DNA of 64,000 nt. Origin: an uncultured Pelagibacteraceae bacterium (GTDB lineage Bacteria; Pseudomonadota; Alphaproteobacteria; Pelagibacterales; Pelagibacteraceae). Below the pieces are notes generated by a model, which worked only from the letters and a program-made list of their open reading frames with translations, searched no databases and was not told the DNA's origin. The position numbers and the translations under genes are program-made. This document shows positions 1 to 9,526 of the stretch, piece by piece; position 1 is the first letter of the stretch; each line of letters begins with the position of its first letter. The DNA is taken from NCBI GenBank assembly GCA_902576815.1, contig CACGWQ010000002.1:39252-103251 (forward strand), in the 5' to 3' direction.

Positions 1-24
1 AGTTTAGAAAAGAAAATTAATTAA

Positions 25-1020
25 TTGAGAGAAAAAATTAATAAAATTTTATTTATTAATACAGGAGGTGGAATAGGAGATGCACTTTCTTGCTTACCAA
101 CTTTTAATTATATAAATAAAATACTTTCTCCAGAAATAATTTACTATTATGCGACTGATCTTAATAATTATTGGTTCGAAGAAAAATTGTTAGAATATAA
201 ACCTGTTAATTTAAGCATAATAAAAAATTTTCCAGAACATTTTGGTTTTAGAGATTTTCACAAAAAAGACGCGGAAAAATTAATTAATAAATTTGATTTT
301 AACGAATTTGATTTAATAATTGACAATCAAACAAGGCTCAAAAATACACTGATTTACAGAAAAATACCTCATAAATATTATATCTCTCCATGTATTAATT
401 ATTTCTTATCGAAACCATTTAAATTTATAAAGAAAAGCAAAGCAATCTCAATAAGAATAATTGATTATCTTAACAAATTAACAAACAATAATGAGATGCC
501 CAATTATAGTATTGATATTTCAAAATCTTTTTTGGATGAAGCAAAAAAATTAATAAAAAATGACAAAAAATATATTGGATTTTCGATTACTGCTGGACAT
601 AAAACTAGAAATAAAGAAATTAAGTTTGACGAAATAATTAAAGTAGCTAAGTATTTTTCTGATAAATATATACCAACTTTTTTTATCGAAGATAAATATA
701 TAGACCTTAAAGAGAAAATTAAAAAAAGTGTAGGAAACTCATACTTTCCCGAAGAACAAATTAATAAAATTTATAAAAAACCCATGATGGTCACAGCTCT
801 TGGATCTTTGACAAGCTTTAATATATCTATCGATAATGGAATTTCACATATGTTATCCTTTTCTAAAAATAAAAACTTTATAATTTATAATGATTATTCA
901 GAAAAATTTAAGCCGATTAATAAGAATTGTTTTATTTTTGATTGTAAAATAAATAATACTTCTATCGATCAAATTACAAGTGAAAGTATTATAAATTTTA
1001 TAAGGAAATATTTAAATTAG
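25..1020 (+). CDS. GT9-like (heptosyltransferase-type) glycosyltransferase
   Basis: 331 aa. Likely transfers a sugar in surface polysaccharide synthesis. The N-terminus has the GT-B/GT9 pattern: a strand KILFIN, then a glycine turn GGGIGDALS (about residues 14-22) where heptosyltransferases have SSIGD. The C-terminal half carries IGFSITAGHKTRNKE (about 185-200) and SIDNGISHMLS (about 270), which resembles the GT9 donor-site segment NDSGPMHLA. No signal peptide or membrane segment is seen. The start is TTG at 25, directly after an in-frame TAA at 22-24, so nothing is lost at the window edge unless a later start is used. The 3' end overlaps convergent alaS by 9 bp. Family call moderate, substrate unknown. 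Confidence 0.6.
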   Translation: MREKINKILFINTGGGIGDALSCLPTFNYINKILSPEIIYYYATDLNNYWFEEKLLEYKPVNLSIIKNFPEHFGFRDFHKKDAEKLINKFDFNEFDLIIDNQTRLKNTLIYRKIPHKYYISPCINYFLSKPFKFIKKSKAISIRIIDYLNKLTNNNEMPNYSIDISKSFLDEAKKLIKNDKKYIGFSITAGHKTRNKEIKFDEIIKVAKYFSDKYIPTFFIEDKYIDLKEKIKKSVGNSYFPEEQINKIYKKPMMVTALGSLTSFNISIDNGISHMLSFSKNKNFIIYNDYSEKFKPINKNCFIFDCKINNTSIDQITSESIINFIRKYLN

Positions 1021-3675
1021 TTCTTTTAATTTTTTTATAGCGTTGTCTACTTCATTAAATCGTTGACCGCCAGCTTGTGCAAAATCTTTACGACCTCCGC
1101 CTCCTTTTCCACCAATAATTTCAGATCCTAGTTTTGCAAATTTAACTGCATCATATTTATTTATTAAATTTTCTGTTACACCTACAGCAAGACCAACTTT
1201 GTCATCTTTATTTGCAAATACAACTACTATTCCCTCTCCTAATTCTTTTTTACCTGAATCAACAAGTTTTCTTAGATCTTTTGGAGATAAATCTTGAACT
1301 TTTTGCAATCTAATTTTTGTACCATTAATAGTTTCGTCTTTAATTATATTTTTTGTTTTATCAGCTAAAACTGATTGAACATTTAATTGTTCTAATTGCT
1401 TATTGAGATCTTTAATTAATCCTTTTGTATCTTTATTTTCTAGATTAGGTTTTCCACCTAATTTGATTATTTGAGCAGACACCTCTTTAATACTATCTTC
1501 ATCCTTTTGTGCAGAAAGGTTTGACATTTTTTCCTTATTTTTTAAGAATATTTCGAGTTGTTCGTCCCTTAAAGCTTCAACCCTTCTCACTCCAGCAGCT
1601 ATTGAGGATTGGCTAACAGTTTTAAATTTTCCAATATCACCTGTATTTTTTACATGTGTTCCTCCACATAATTCTGTTGAAAAATAAGATTTATTTTCCA
1701 CTCCCATAGAAACTACTCTCACTTCTTCTCCATATTTTTCACCAAAAAAAGCCAAAGCACCTTTTTCAATTGCAGCTTTTGGCGTCATAATTCTTGTAGT
1801 TACATCAGTTTTGTTTTGAACGTATTCATTAACTAATTTATCGATAATTGTTAATTCATCCTCTGTAATTGGTTTCATATGGCTAAAATCAAATCTTAGC
1901 CTATCAGGCGCAACCAAAGATCCTTTTTGCATAACGTGTTTTCCTAATGTTCTTCTCAATGATTCATGTAATAAATGAGTTGCAGAATGATATGCCTTAA
2001 GATTATTACGTCTTTCAATATCTATTTTCATTTCTACAACGTCATTAATCTTAATATCTCCAGATTTTAAAATTCCATGATGTATAAACAAATCTCCAAG
2101 TTTTTTTTGAGTGTCTGTAACCTCAAATACTGAATTACCAGATACTATTGTTCCTTGATCTCCCACCTGTCCACCAGACTCTCCATAAAACGGTGTTTGA
2201 TTAGTAATTATTATTCCTTCTTTACCAGTTGAAATATTTTGTGTTTCTTTATTATTTTTAATTATAGATAACACAACTCCTTCTGAATGGTTAAACTCAT
2301 ATCCAAGAAACTCTGTAGGTCCTATTTTATCTTTTATACTGAACCAGATTTCTTCTTCAGAGGCATCTCCAGAACCTTTCCAATTTTTTTTTGCAAGTTC
2401 TTTGCTTTTTTTCATTAATTCATCAAATTTATTTTGATCAACAGTCAAAGATTTATTTTTTAAAATATCTTCAGTTAAGTCTAATGGGAAACCATACGTA
2501 TCATATAATTTAAACGCTACTTCACCTGGTAAAACTTTTTTTATTTTAGAAATTTCATCGTTCAAAATTTTAATTCCTCTATCAAGTAATACTAAAAATT
2601 TTTCTTCTTCCATTTTTAATGTTTCTTTAATTAAAGTTTCTGATCTTTCTAATTCAGGATAATTTCCTTTCATTTCATCTTTCAATGTATCAAAAATTTT
2701 ATTGAATACTGGCTCTTTAGAACCTAACAAATGAGAATGTCTCATTCCTCTTCTCATTATTCTTCTAAGAACATAACCTCTACCTTCATTTGAGGGTAAT
2801 ACTCCTTCTGCAAGTAGAAATGAGCTAGCTCTTAGGTGATCTGCAATTACTCTAAAGCTTGATAAATTATTTTCATCTTGTTTTGCTTTTGTAAATTCAG
2901 AAATCGAACTAATTAATTTTTTAAAGTGATCTGTTTCATAATTATCATGTGTGCCCTGAAGTAATGCTGCAATTCTTTCTAAACCCATTCCAGTATCTAC
3001 TGAAGGTTTTGGAAGATTAATTCTCTTATCTTTTGAAACTTGCTCAAATTGCATGAAGACTAAATTCCATATCTCAATATATCTATCGCCATCTTCATCT
3101 TTGGTTCCGGGTAAACCGCCTTTTAAATGATCACCATGATCATAAAATATCTCAGAACAAGGTCCGCAAGGGCCTGTTTCACCCATTGACCAAAAATTAT
3201 CTGAAGTTGCTATCCTAATAATTCTATCGTCACTAAAACCCGCTATTTTCTTCCAAAAATTGAAGGCTTCATCGTCTTCATGAAAAACTGTTACATATAA
3301 TCTATCTTTATTTAATCCAAAATCTTTAGTAATTAAATTCCAAGCTAATTCAATTCCCCTCTCCTTAAAATAATCTCCAAAAGAGAAATTTCCTAGCATT
3401 TCAAAAAATGTATGGTGTCTTGGAGTGTAGCCAACGTTCTCTAGATCGTTGTGTTTACCTCCTGCTCTAACACATTTTTGAGAAGTAGTTGCTCTATGAT
3501 AATCCCTTTTTTCTAATCCAGTAAAAACGTTTTTAAACTGGACCATGCCTGAATTTGCAAACATTAATGTTGGATCATTATTTGGAACCAAATTGCTAGA
3601 CTCAACTATCTTGTGATCATTTTTTTCAAAATAATCTAGAAAAGTTGATCTTATCTCGTTTAATGTTTTTGCCAT
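1012..3675 (-). CDS. alaS: Alanyl-tRNA synthetase
   Basis: 887 aa, normal full length for bacterial AlaRS; charges tRNA-Ala with alanine in the cytoplasm. Visible features are the class II catalytic core (NSGMVQFKNVF near residue 42, HHTFFEMLGNFSFGDYF near 88), the editing-domain zinc motifs HSATHLLH (about 562) and CGGTH (about 672), and the glycine-rich C-Ala segment GGKGGGGRKDFAQAGG near the end. It lies downstream of recA on the same strand, a common alphaproteobacterial order, but a terminator hairpin separates the two. The start is ATG at 3675. The 3' end overlaps the convergent glycosyltransferase gene by 9 bp. Confidence 0.98.
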   Translation of the reverse strand: MAKTLNEIRSTFLDYFEKNDHKIVESSNLVPNNDPTLMFANSGMVQFKNVFTGLEKRDYHRATTSQKCVRAGGKHNDLENVGYTPRHHTFFEMLGNFSFGDYFKERGIELAWNLITKDFGLNKDRLYVTVFHEDDEAFNFWKKIAGFSDDRIIRIATSDNFWSMGETGPCGPCSEIFYDHGDHLKGGLPGTKDEDGDRYIEIWNLVFMQFEQVSKDKRINLPKPSVDTGMGLERIAALLQGTHDNYETDHFKKLISSISEFTKAKQDENNLSSFRVIADHLRASSFLLAEGVLPSNEGRGYVLRRIMRRGMRHSHLLGSKEPVFNKIFDTLKDEMKGNYPELERSETLIKETLKMEEEKFLVLLDRGIKILNDEISKIKKVLPGEVAFKLYDTYGFPLDLTEDILKNKSLTVDQNKFDELMKKSKELAKKNWKGSGDASEEEIWFSIKDKIGPTEFLGYEFNHSEGVVLSIIKNNKETQNISTGKEGIIITNQTPFYGESGGQVGDQGTIVSGNSVFEVTDTQKKLGDLFIHHGILKSGDIKINDVVEMKIDIERRNNLKAYHSATHLLHESLRRTLGKHVMQKGSLVAPDRLRFDFSHMKPITEDELTIIDKLVNEYVQNKTDVTTRIMTPKAAIEKGALAFFGEKYGEEVRVVSMGVENKSYFSTELCGGTHVKNTGDIGKFKTVSQSSIAAGVRRVEALRDEQLEIFLKNKEKMSNLSAQKDEDSIKEVSAQIIKLGGKPNLENKDTKGLIKDLNKQLEQLNVQSVLADKTKNIIKDETINGTKIRLQKVQDLSPKDLRKLVDSGKKELGEGIVVVFANKDDKVGLAVGVTENLINKYDAVKFAKLGSEIIGGKGGGGRKDFAQAGGQRFNEVDNAIKKLKELI

Positions 3676-3724
3676 ATTTTGTTAAAATACAGCTTTTTCT
3701 ATTGATGTCTACACCTCTGAAGGG

Positions 3725-3753
3725 AAAAAAGGCGCCCTTTCGAGCGCCTTTTT
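3725..3753 (-). terminator. Rho-independent terminator after recA
   Basis: On the minus strand an AAAGGCGC / GCGCCTTT hairpin (GGCGC arms at 3731-3735 and 3744-3748) is followed by a T run, the complement of A3725-A3730. The other strand also has T's after the stem, so it could work both ways. It sits 20 bp past the recA stop and 50 bp before the alaS start. Confidence 0.85.
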
Positions 3754-3772
3754 AATAACTAAAAGTTATCTG

Positions 3773-4897
3773 CTAATTTTTTTTAGTAGGAATTTCTTCT
3801 TCTTTTTTTTGAGCCTCTACTTTTTCCTCGCTTAGAGGATTTCCTTCAATTTTTTTTGAGATCACACCAGCCTTTTCTCTGATTGCCATTTCAATTTCGG
3901 CAGCGGCTTTAGGATTTTGTTCAAGGTAAAGTTTCGCATTCTCTCTACCTTGACCAATTTTTTCACCTTTGTAAGCGTACCAAGCTCCAGATTTCTCTAC
4001 GATATCTGCTTTGGCACCTAGGTCTATTAGTTCCCCTACTTTACTAATTCCTTTTCCATACATTAAGTCAAACTCAACAACTTTAAATGGTGGAGCAACT
4101 TTATTTTTCACAACTTTAACTCTTGTTGTGTTACCAACGATATTATCTTTATCTTTGATTGCTCCAATTCTTCTAATGTCCATTCTAACTGATGAGTAGA
4201 ATTTTAAAGAATTTCCACCTGATGTTGTTTCTGGGCTTCCAAACATAACACCAATTTTCATTCTAATTTGGTTAATGAAAATAACCATTGTATTAGTTCG
4301 TGAAATTGAGCCCGTTAATTTTCTCAATGCTTGAGACATCAATCTTGCTTGCAAACCAACATGAGTATCACCCATATCGCCTTCTATTTCAGCTCTTGGT
4401 GTTAATGCTGCAACAGAGTCCACAACAAGAACTGACATTGAGCCAGATTTAATTAGTGTATCGGTAATTTCTAAAGCTTGTTCGCCTGTGTCTGGTTGAG
4501 AAATTAGTAACTCTTCAGTATTCACACCTAATTTCTTTGCATACACTGGATCTAAAGCGTGTTCTGCATCAACGAAACCACAAATTCCACCTGCCTTCTG
4601 TGCTTCTGCAACTACTTGTAATGCTAATGTAGTTTTTCCTGAAGACTCAGGTCCGTAAATTTCAATAATTCTTCCTTTTGGCAATCCACCAATTCCTAAA
4701 GCAAGATCTAAGCTTAAAGATCCAGTTGAGATAGACTCAACATCCATAGCTTTTTGCTCACCAAGCTTCATTACTGAACCTTTCCCAAAACTATCTGTAA
4801 TTTGGCTGATTGCTGCGTCTAATGCTTTATTTTTCTCTTTGTTTTCCAATTCTTTATCTTTTGCGGTTTTCACCACTTTTAGGTTATTTTTAGTCAT
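3773..4897 (-). CDS. recA: Recombinase RecA
   Basis: 374 aa. ATP-dependent strand-exchange protein and co-protease for LexA/UmuD. Features are a Walker [10 protein letters not shown] (about residue 81), the signature [19 protein letters not shown] spanning loop L2 (about 225-245), and a charged C-terminal tail rich in K and E. The N-terminus has about 20 extra residues rich in K and E compared with E. coli RecA. It is a single-gene unit with its own terminator, and upstream there is a LexA-type box placed between likely -35 and -10 elements. In this window it is functionally linked to the umuDC operon, which has the same kind of box. Confidence 0.99.
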   Translation of the reverse strand: MTKNNLKVVKTAKDKELENKEKNKALDAAISQITDSFGKGSVMKLGEQKAMDVESISTGSLSLDLALGIGGLPKGRIIEIYGPESSGKTTLALQVVAEAQKAGGICGFVDAEHALDPVYAKKLGVNTEELLISQPDTGEQALEITDTLIKSGSMSVLVVDSVAALTPRAEIEGDMGDTHVGLQARLMSQALRKLTGSISRTNTMVIFINQIRMKIGVMFGSPETTSGGNSLKFYSSVRMDIRRIGAIKDKDNIVGNTTRVKVVKNKVAPPFKVVEFDLMYGKGISKVGELIDLGAKADIVEKSGAWYAYKGEKIGQGRENAKLYLEQNPKAAAEIEMAIREKAGVISKKIEGNPLSEEKVEAQKKEEEIPTKKN

Positions 4898-4947
4898 TTT
4901 TTGCCTTTTTTTTTGCTTTTTTTAACACTCGAATCATGTATTTAAAT

Positions 4948-4962
4948 GTACACATTTTGTTC
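4948..4962 (-). promoter_or_regulatory. LexA/SOS box in the recA promoter
   Basis: On the recA strand this reads GAAC-N7-GTAC, one base off the alphaproteobacterial SOS consensus GAAC-N7-GAAC (equal to GTTC-N7-GTTC on the other strand). A possible -35 (TTGCTA) lies just upstream and a possible -10 (TACATT) overlaps its 3' edge, 16 bp apart, so bound LexA would block the promoter. The first half, GAACAAAA, is identical to the box at umuDC. The box ends 50 bp before the recA ATG. Confidence 0.6.
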
Positions 4963-5004
4963 TCATTAGCAATATATTTCTTAAAATAGCTCAAAATTGC
5001 TGAA

Positions 5005-6297
5005 TTACTTAAGTTTTAGGTGTTCGCTATTCAATAGGCCAATGGCTTTTAGAACATTATATTGGGCGATAAGATTATTTCTCTCAGATTCTGCTAGAGA
5101 AATTTTTGCAGCCAACAACAAAGAGTTTGATTGAATAACATCTAAAGTTGTTCTTGAACCTCTTTCATACTCTGCAGCTATACCATCATTTGCAATTTTT
5201 GCTGCTCTAACTTGAGCTCTTACAGAATTTAAAAAACTTTTAGATGCTTCAAGATTTGACCATGCACTTCCTACATTTTTTTCAGTTGTTTTTACTGCAT
5301 CCTCAAACAATAACATTTTTCTAGATTTTAAATTTGTATTTTTATTAATTTTTGCACGCTTACTTCCTCCTGAGTAAAATGGCCAACTTAAAGTTGCTTT
5401 TAATGTATCTTTTTCTCTTTGGTCAATAGACGAACTAAAATCTTCAGAGTAAGACCTTTCAAGAGATAAAGAAGCAGTTGGTTTTAAACCACTTTCAGCA
5501 ATAGCAATATCCATTTCAGACTGATTTAATTCAATTTTGGCAATTTTTATATCTGGATTATTTTCTTTTGCCAAATTAATTGCTGTACTAAGTTCGCTTG
5601 GAATAGATTTAATTGATCTGTTTGTTTTTTTTAGCTCATTGATATTTAAAAGTTTGCCAATAATATTTTCATAATTTAATTTATTTATTATTAATTCACT
5701 TCTTGCTTGAGTTAATTGAGCGCTTGCTCCGGCAAGTGAAGATTCAGTTTGTGATAAATCTGCAGTCTTTATTTGTCCTCTATCCAATCTGACTTTATCG
5801 TTTTCAAGTTGTTTAATAAGTAAGTTTAAATTTTGTCTATTAATCGCAACTTTTTCTCTCGATAAAATTACAGATGTAAATGCTTCTATGGCACTGTAAA
5901 GAACATCTTGTTCTTTTTTAAACAATTTAGCTTTTGAAAGTTCCAAACCAATCAAATTTTTGTCGTAATTTATATCTCTTTCGTGATCTAATAATGTCTG
6001 CTCTAATTTTATAGAAGTTGTTAATGGATCTGAGTCAGTAACAGGTGCGTTTCCTCCGCTATAATTAGTTAATTTATTAGTTTCCTCAAGACTTTTTGAT
6101 CCACTTAAACTTATAGATGGCATATATTGAGCTTTAGAGATATTAATATCTTCTTCAGAAGCTTTTATATTTTCTCTTTCGGCATTCAATTGTTTATTAT
6201 TATTATAAGTTTCGTTTAATGCTTCATATAATGTTATAGCTAACGATTGAGCTGTTAACCAAAAAAAACTAAAAATTATTATTAATATTTTTTTCAT
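5005..6297 (-). CDS. TolC-family outer membrane channel protein
   Basis: 430 aa, the size of TolC-type proteins. Forms the outer-membrane duct of a tripartite efflux or type I secretion system. A signal peptide is visible (residues 1-20, ending SLA). Two repeated coiled-coil halves with OEP features follow: an N-terminal YEALNETYNNNKQLNAERENI and, near 375-410, the second-repeat pattern ANDGIAAEYERGSRTTLDVIQS, typical of TolC (E-x-x-x-G-x-R-T-x-x-D-V). The start codon overlaps the stop of the upstream kinase gene by one base (TAATG), so translation is probably coupled. No inner-membrane partner genes lie nearby. Confidence 0.9.
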   Translation of the reverse strand: MKKILIIIFSFFWLTAQSLAITLYEALNETYNNNKQLNAERENIKASEEDINISKAQYMPSISLSGSKSLEETNKLTNYSGGNAPVTDSDPLTTSIKLEQTLLDHERDINYDKNLIGLELSKAKLFKKEQDVLYSAIEAFTSVILSREKVAINRQNLNLLIKQLENDKVRLDRGQIKTADLSQTESSLAGASAQLTQARSELIINKLNYENIIGKLLNINELKKTNRSIKSIPSELSTAINLAKENNPDIKIAKIELNQSEMDIAIAESGLKPTASLSLERSYSEDFSSSIDQREKDTLKATLSWPFYSGGSKRAKINKNTNLKSRKMLLFEDAVKTTEKNVGSAWSNLEASKSFLNSVRAQVRAAKIANDGIAAEYERGSRTTLDVIQSNSLLLAAKISLAESERNNLIAQYNVLKAIGLLNSEHLKLK

Positions 6298-7223
6298 TAG
6301 TTGTACTTTACAGAATTAATTTGATGATTAGAATTTAATTTAATGACTATTGATGCGTATTTTGGTGCATATTTAAACATATTCTGTGTAATTCTTTGGT
6401 AAGTTTGCATAAAGCTTAAAACTTCTTTTTTTGTCATAATTTTTTGTTTCGTTTTTTTACTCTTATTTTTTAATTTAAGTTTTTTTTCCTGAATAACTCT
6501 CCATTTTTGCAACAAACTAAAATTTTCTGCTCTTAAAAATAATAAACAATCGAGTTTACTATAAAGTTTCTTATATCCTTTTTTTAGTTGAGTATTAACG
6601 TATTTCCTCCAAATTAATTTGTTATCGTCGTTTTTTTCCATAGAATTTACACTTTTTTTTAATGTTTTTGAACTTTCAGGTCTTGCTCCTACACACCAGC
6701 CTTCAAAAATAATTACATCAGGCTTTGTATTTACTTTATACCAATTATTTTTTGCAAACCTGTCATCAGTTGCCTTATCGAACTTAGGCAATTTTATTGA
6801 TCTAAATTTTCTAGAATTTGCATTTTTAATAAAACTGGACATATAGTGGATATCATGGGTTCCTGGCACGCCTCTTGTTAATAATAATGGATGAATTTTC
6901 TTAGATAATTTTATTCTGTTTTTCTTAGTTTTGTAGATATCGTCAATTGATATTTTAAAAACATTTAACTTGAAATATTTTTTTAAAATTATCATTAAGA
7001 TAGAACTTATAGTAGTTTTTCCAGTTCCTTGTCCTCCTGTTAAACCAACAATATAAGGTTTCTTTATATTTGTTTTTTTTGCAATCCAGAAACTCATAGG
7101 CACAAGATAATCTTTAAGCATCTTGTCTTTATTTTGAAATTTATCAGAAGATGTTTCTTGTGTTTTAATAAACTTGTAGCAATCTTTTTTTACTTTATTT
7201 AAACAATCCTCAACTAAATTCAT
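6297..7223 (-). CDS. P-loop kinase of the D-glycerate 3-kinase (GLYK) type
   Basis: 308 aa. Predicted to phosphorylate D-glycerate to 3-phosphoglycerate (the plant GLYK / YggC-like family related to phosphoribulokinase). Seen are a Walker A GLTGGQGTGKTT (about residues 60-71), ISIDDIY (about 97), LLTRGVPGTHD (about 118-128), PKFDKATDDR (about 148-157) and FEGWCVGARPE (about 173-183). The RG-PGTHD, PxFDKA..DR and EGW-GxRP segments are characteristic of this family. It overlaps tolC by one base and lies 6 bp downstream of the GFA gene, so the three probably form one transcript. The exact substrate is inferred from family, not proven. Confidence 0.75.
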   Translation of the reverse strand: MNLVEDCLNKVKKDCYKFIKTQETSSDKFQNKDKMLKDYLVPMSFWIAKKTNIKKPYIVGLTGGQGTGKTTISSILMIILKKYFKLNVFKISIDDIYKTKKNRIKLSKKIHPLLLTRGVPGTHDIHYMSSFIKNANSRKFRSIKLPKFDKATDDRFAKNNWYKVNTKPDVIIFEGWCVGARPESSKTLKKSVNSMEKNDDNKLIWRKYVNTQLKKGYKKLYSKLDCLLFLRAENFSLLQKWRVIQEKKLKLKNKSKKTKQKIMTKKEVLSFMQTYQRITQNMFKYAPKYASIVIKLNSNHQINSVKYN

Positions 7224-7229
7224 TTAATT

Positions 7230-7592
7230 TTATTTTTGGTCAAGCGGATGATTGTTACCGTCATTTATTGAAACATCTTTATATTCGAAAGGATCAACTC
7301 CCTCAACACATGCAATATTTATCATATGTAATTTTGGATTACTTCTTGGTCTTGTATGTGTAAAAATTCCACAGATAGAGCAAAAATAATGTTTGGCTGT
7401 GTTAGTATAAAATTGATATAAAGTTAACTTGTCTTCTCCTTTAGTAATCTTCATATCATTTTCTCCAATCGGAGACATAACATAGCCCTTTCTTTTACAT
7501 ACAGAACAATTGCATCTTAAAACTTTTTCAAATTTATCTGGAACATTAACCTCTGCTTCAACCGCACCACAATGACATGTTAGTTTTTTCAT
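7230..7592 (-). CDS. GFA / CENP-V family zinc protein
   Basis: 120 aa. The family is named for glutathione-dependent formaldehyde-activating enzyme; many members have unknown function. The seven-cysteine zinc pattern is complete: C6-x-C8, C27-x-C29-x2-C32 and C71-x2-C74, the last followed by GIFTHTRPRSNP as in family members. It is the first gene of the minus-strand group GFA / glycerate kinase / tolC, and divergent from umuDC. A role in formaldehyde chemistry would fit a C1-oxidising marine cell but is not shown by the sequence. Confidence 0.85.
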   Translation of the reverse strand: MKKLTCHCGAVEAEVNVPDKFEKVLRCNCSVCKRKGYVMSPIGENDMKITKGEDKLTLYQFYTNTAKHYFCSICGIFTHTRPRSNPKLHMINIACVEGVDPFEYKDVSINDGNNHPLDQK

Positions 7593-7757
7593 TTTTTATC
7601 CTTTAAATTTTTTGATAATTTTTTGTATTTAAACTTTTAACTCATATTTTCATAAACTATAACTTGTTAAAGTTATCCACAGTCATACTAAATCTTGTTT
7701 CGATGTTCTCGTTTTGATTCACTTTTGATTCACTTATAGACTCAAAATACAACCTAA

Positions 7758-7804
7758 TTGACACTATTGTATAACTCATGTACTAATAAGAACAAAACAA
7801 GAAC
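7758..7804 (+). promoter_or_regulatory. umuDC promoter with a perfect SOS box
   Basis: A consensus -35 TTGACA (7758-7763) is followed after 17 bp by TACTAA (7781-7786). An exact GAAC-N7-GAAC lies at 7790-7804, overlapping the expected start of transcription and ending 4 bp before the umuD ATG. GAAC-N7-GAAC is the established LexA target in alphaproteobacteria, so the operon should be damage-inducible. The box also settles the umuD start: an upstream TTG at 7758 would put both -35 and operator inside the coding region. Confidence 0.75.
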
Positions 7805-7808
7805 ATTT

Positions 7809-8204
7809 ATGAAGCTAACAATACCTTATTATTTACATAAAGCAGGAGCTGGTTTTCCTTCCCCTGCAACTGACTACATAGAAGAAGATATAGATTTAAA
7901 TGTACATCTAATTAAAAATGTTCCGGCAACTTTCATCATAAGAGTTCAAGGAAAATCAATGGTGGATGTTGGAATAAATGATGGTGATTTATTAGTTGTA
8001 GACAAAAGCTTAACTCCGAAAAATTTTTCAACTGTTATAGCAAATGTTCACGATGAACTCGTTGTTAAAACTTTAGTTAAGGAAAAAGATAAACAATTTT
8101 TAACTTCAGGATCTAAAGAATTTTCTGATCGAATTTTAATAAATGAAGAACAAGATATTTTTATTTGGGGAGTAGTCACCTATGTCATACATTCAGTACA
8201 CTAA
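7809..8204 (+). CDS. umuD: UmuD-like S24 peptidase (Pol V subunit)
   Basis: 131 aa from the ATG at 7809. Self-cleaving partner of UmuC in translesion polymerase V. Self-cleavage site is A14-G15 in AGFPSPATDY (E. coli UmuD has C24-G25 in CGFPSPA). The catalytic pair is S50 (QGKSMVD) and K87 (ELVVKTL). The length matches UmuD, and there is no DNA-binding domain, so it is not LexA. The reading frame can be extended upstream to a TTG at 7758, but the extension (MTLLYNSCTNKNKTRTF) covers the promoter and SOS box and is rejected. It overlaps umuC by 23 bp. Confidence 0.92.
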   Translation: MKLTIPYYLHKAGAGFPSPATDYIEEDIDLNVHLIKNVPATFIIRVQGKSMVDVGINDGDLLVVDKSLTPKNFSTVIANVHDELVVKTLVKEKDKQFLTSGSKEFSDRILINEEQDIFIWGVVTYVIHSVH

Positions 8205-9459
8205 AAAATTAGCACTGGTTGACTGTAATTCTTTCTATGTTTCTTGTGAAAGATTATTTAATCCAAAAATAAGAAAAAAACCTGTTGTAGTTTTATCTAA
8301 CAATGATGGCTGTATAGTTTCACGATCCACAGAAGCAAAAGCTTTAGGAATTAAAATGGGTGAACCCTACTTTAAAGCAAAGGATGTTATTATCAAAAAT
8401 GATGTACAAGTATTCTCATCAAATTATTCTTTGTATGGAGATTTATCTAGAAGAGTAATGAGAACTTTAAAAAGATTTAACTCTGATATTGAAGTTTATT
8501 CAATTGATGAAGCATTTATGGATTTATCAAATTTTTCTGACAATGAAGTAGAGCAAGTTGGAAGAGAAATCAGAGAAACAGTTTTAAAGTGGACTGGTAT
8601 TCCAACAAGTATAGGAATAGCTAAAACTAAAACTTTAAGCAAAGTTGCAAATCATATAGCTAAGAAAAAACAATCAGGTGTTACTAGTTTAATTGGAATA
8701 GAAAATCTCGATCCTATTCTTGAAAAAATTGATATCAATGATGTTTGGGGTGTTGGAAGACAAATGACAAAGTTTTATCGAAAAAATGGAATTTATAATG
8801 CTAAACAATTAAAAAATAAATCAAACACCTGGATTAAAAAATCCTCAAATGTTCTAAGTTCAAGAACTGCAATGGAACTTAGAGGTGTACCTTGTATTGA
8901 TTTAGAAAAAACAGCATCAAAAAGAAAAAGCTGTGTAGTATCAAGATCATTTGGAAAAAGAATAGAAAAATTTCAAGAACTGGAAGAAGCTGTTGCTAGT
9001 TATTGTTTAAATGCATCAGAAAAGATAAGATCTGAAAACCTTGTTGCAAAAGCAGTTATGGTATTCGTTAGAACAAGTCCATTTCAAAAACAATTTGGTT
9101 TTTATTCAAACTCTAGAACTGTTGATTTTCCTATAGCAACTAGCAATAGTATAGAGATCGTAAAAAATGCCTTATCTGTCTTAAAAGTAATTTTTAGAAA
9201 AGGACATCGTTATCAAAAAGCAGGTGTGATGCTAACTGGATTAACAGATGCTGAAAATAATGAAAATCTATTTTCATCAGCAAAAGACGAGAGGATTAAT
9301 AGACTTATGAGATCAATTGATAATACAAACTACAGATATGGAAGGTCCACACTAAGTCTTGCAAGTGCTGGTGTTAGAAAGTCTTGGAGTATGAAAAGGG
9401 ATTATAACTCAAAAATAGATACTGCTGATTTCTACTGTTTACCAACAATTAGAGCTTGA
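8182..9459 (+). CDS. umuC: Y-family DNA polymerase V catalytic subunit UmuC
   Basis: 425 aa, usual UmuC length. Error-prone translesion polymerase that acts with UmuD' and RecA. Features are the Y-family motif LVDCNSFYVSCERLFNP (about residues 12-28), the catalytic YSIDEAFMDLS (about 104-114), a helix-hairpin-helix region (about 175-195, IDINDVWGVGRQ), and the UmuC-specific C-terminal part with RRFGxx-like text GKRIEKFQELEEAVASY. It starts inside umuD (23 bp overlap), so the two are translationally coupled. A terminator hairpin follows at 9478-9498. Confidence 0.96.
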   Translation: MSYIQYTKKLALVDCNSFYVSCERLFNPKIRKKPVVVLSNNDGCIVSRSTEAKALGIKMGEPYFKAKDVIIKNDVQVFSSNYSLYGDLSRRVMRTLKRFNSDIEVYSIDEAFMDLSNFSDNEVEQVGREIRETVLKWTGIPTSIGIAKTKTLSKVANHIAKKKQSGVTSLIGIENLDPILEKIDINDVWGVGRQMTKFYRKNGIYNAKQLKNKSNTWIKKSSNVLSSRTAMELRGVPCIDLEKTASKRKSCVVSRSFGKRIEKFQELEEAVASYCLNASEKIRSENLVAKAVMVFVRTSPFQKQFGFYSNSRTVDFPIATSNSIEIVKNALSVLKVIFRKGHRYQKAGVMLTGLTDAENNENLFSSAKDERINRLMRSIDNTNYRYGRSTLSLASAGVRKSWSMKRDYNSKIDTADFYCLPTIRA

Positions 9460-9477
9460 CTAAAAAGGTCTAGGTTT

Positions 9478-9498
9478 TTTAGGATAACCTAAATTTTT
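9478..9498 (+). terminator. Terminator after umuC
   Basis: Stem TTTAGG (9478-9483), loop ATAA, stem CCTAAA (9488-9493), then TTTTT. It lies 18 bp past the umuC stop. The stem is short and A+T-rich but perfect, with a T run, and the minus strand is also A-rich on the other side. Confidence 0.6.
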
Positions 9499-9526
9499 AA
9501 CTGCCAAGGCCAATCTACTTTATATT

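Noticed and set aside
7758..7808. Upstream TTG start for umuD (17 extra residues)
   Set aside because: It would put the consensus -35 and the perfect SOS box inside the gene; ATG 7809 gives normal UmuD length.
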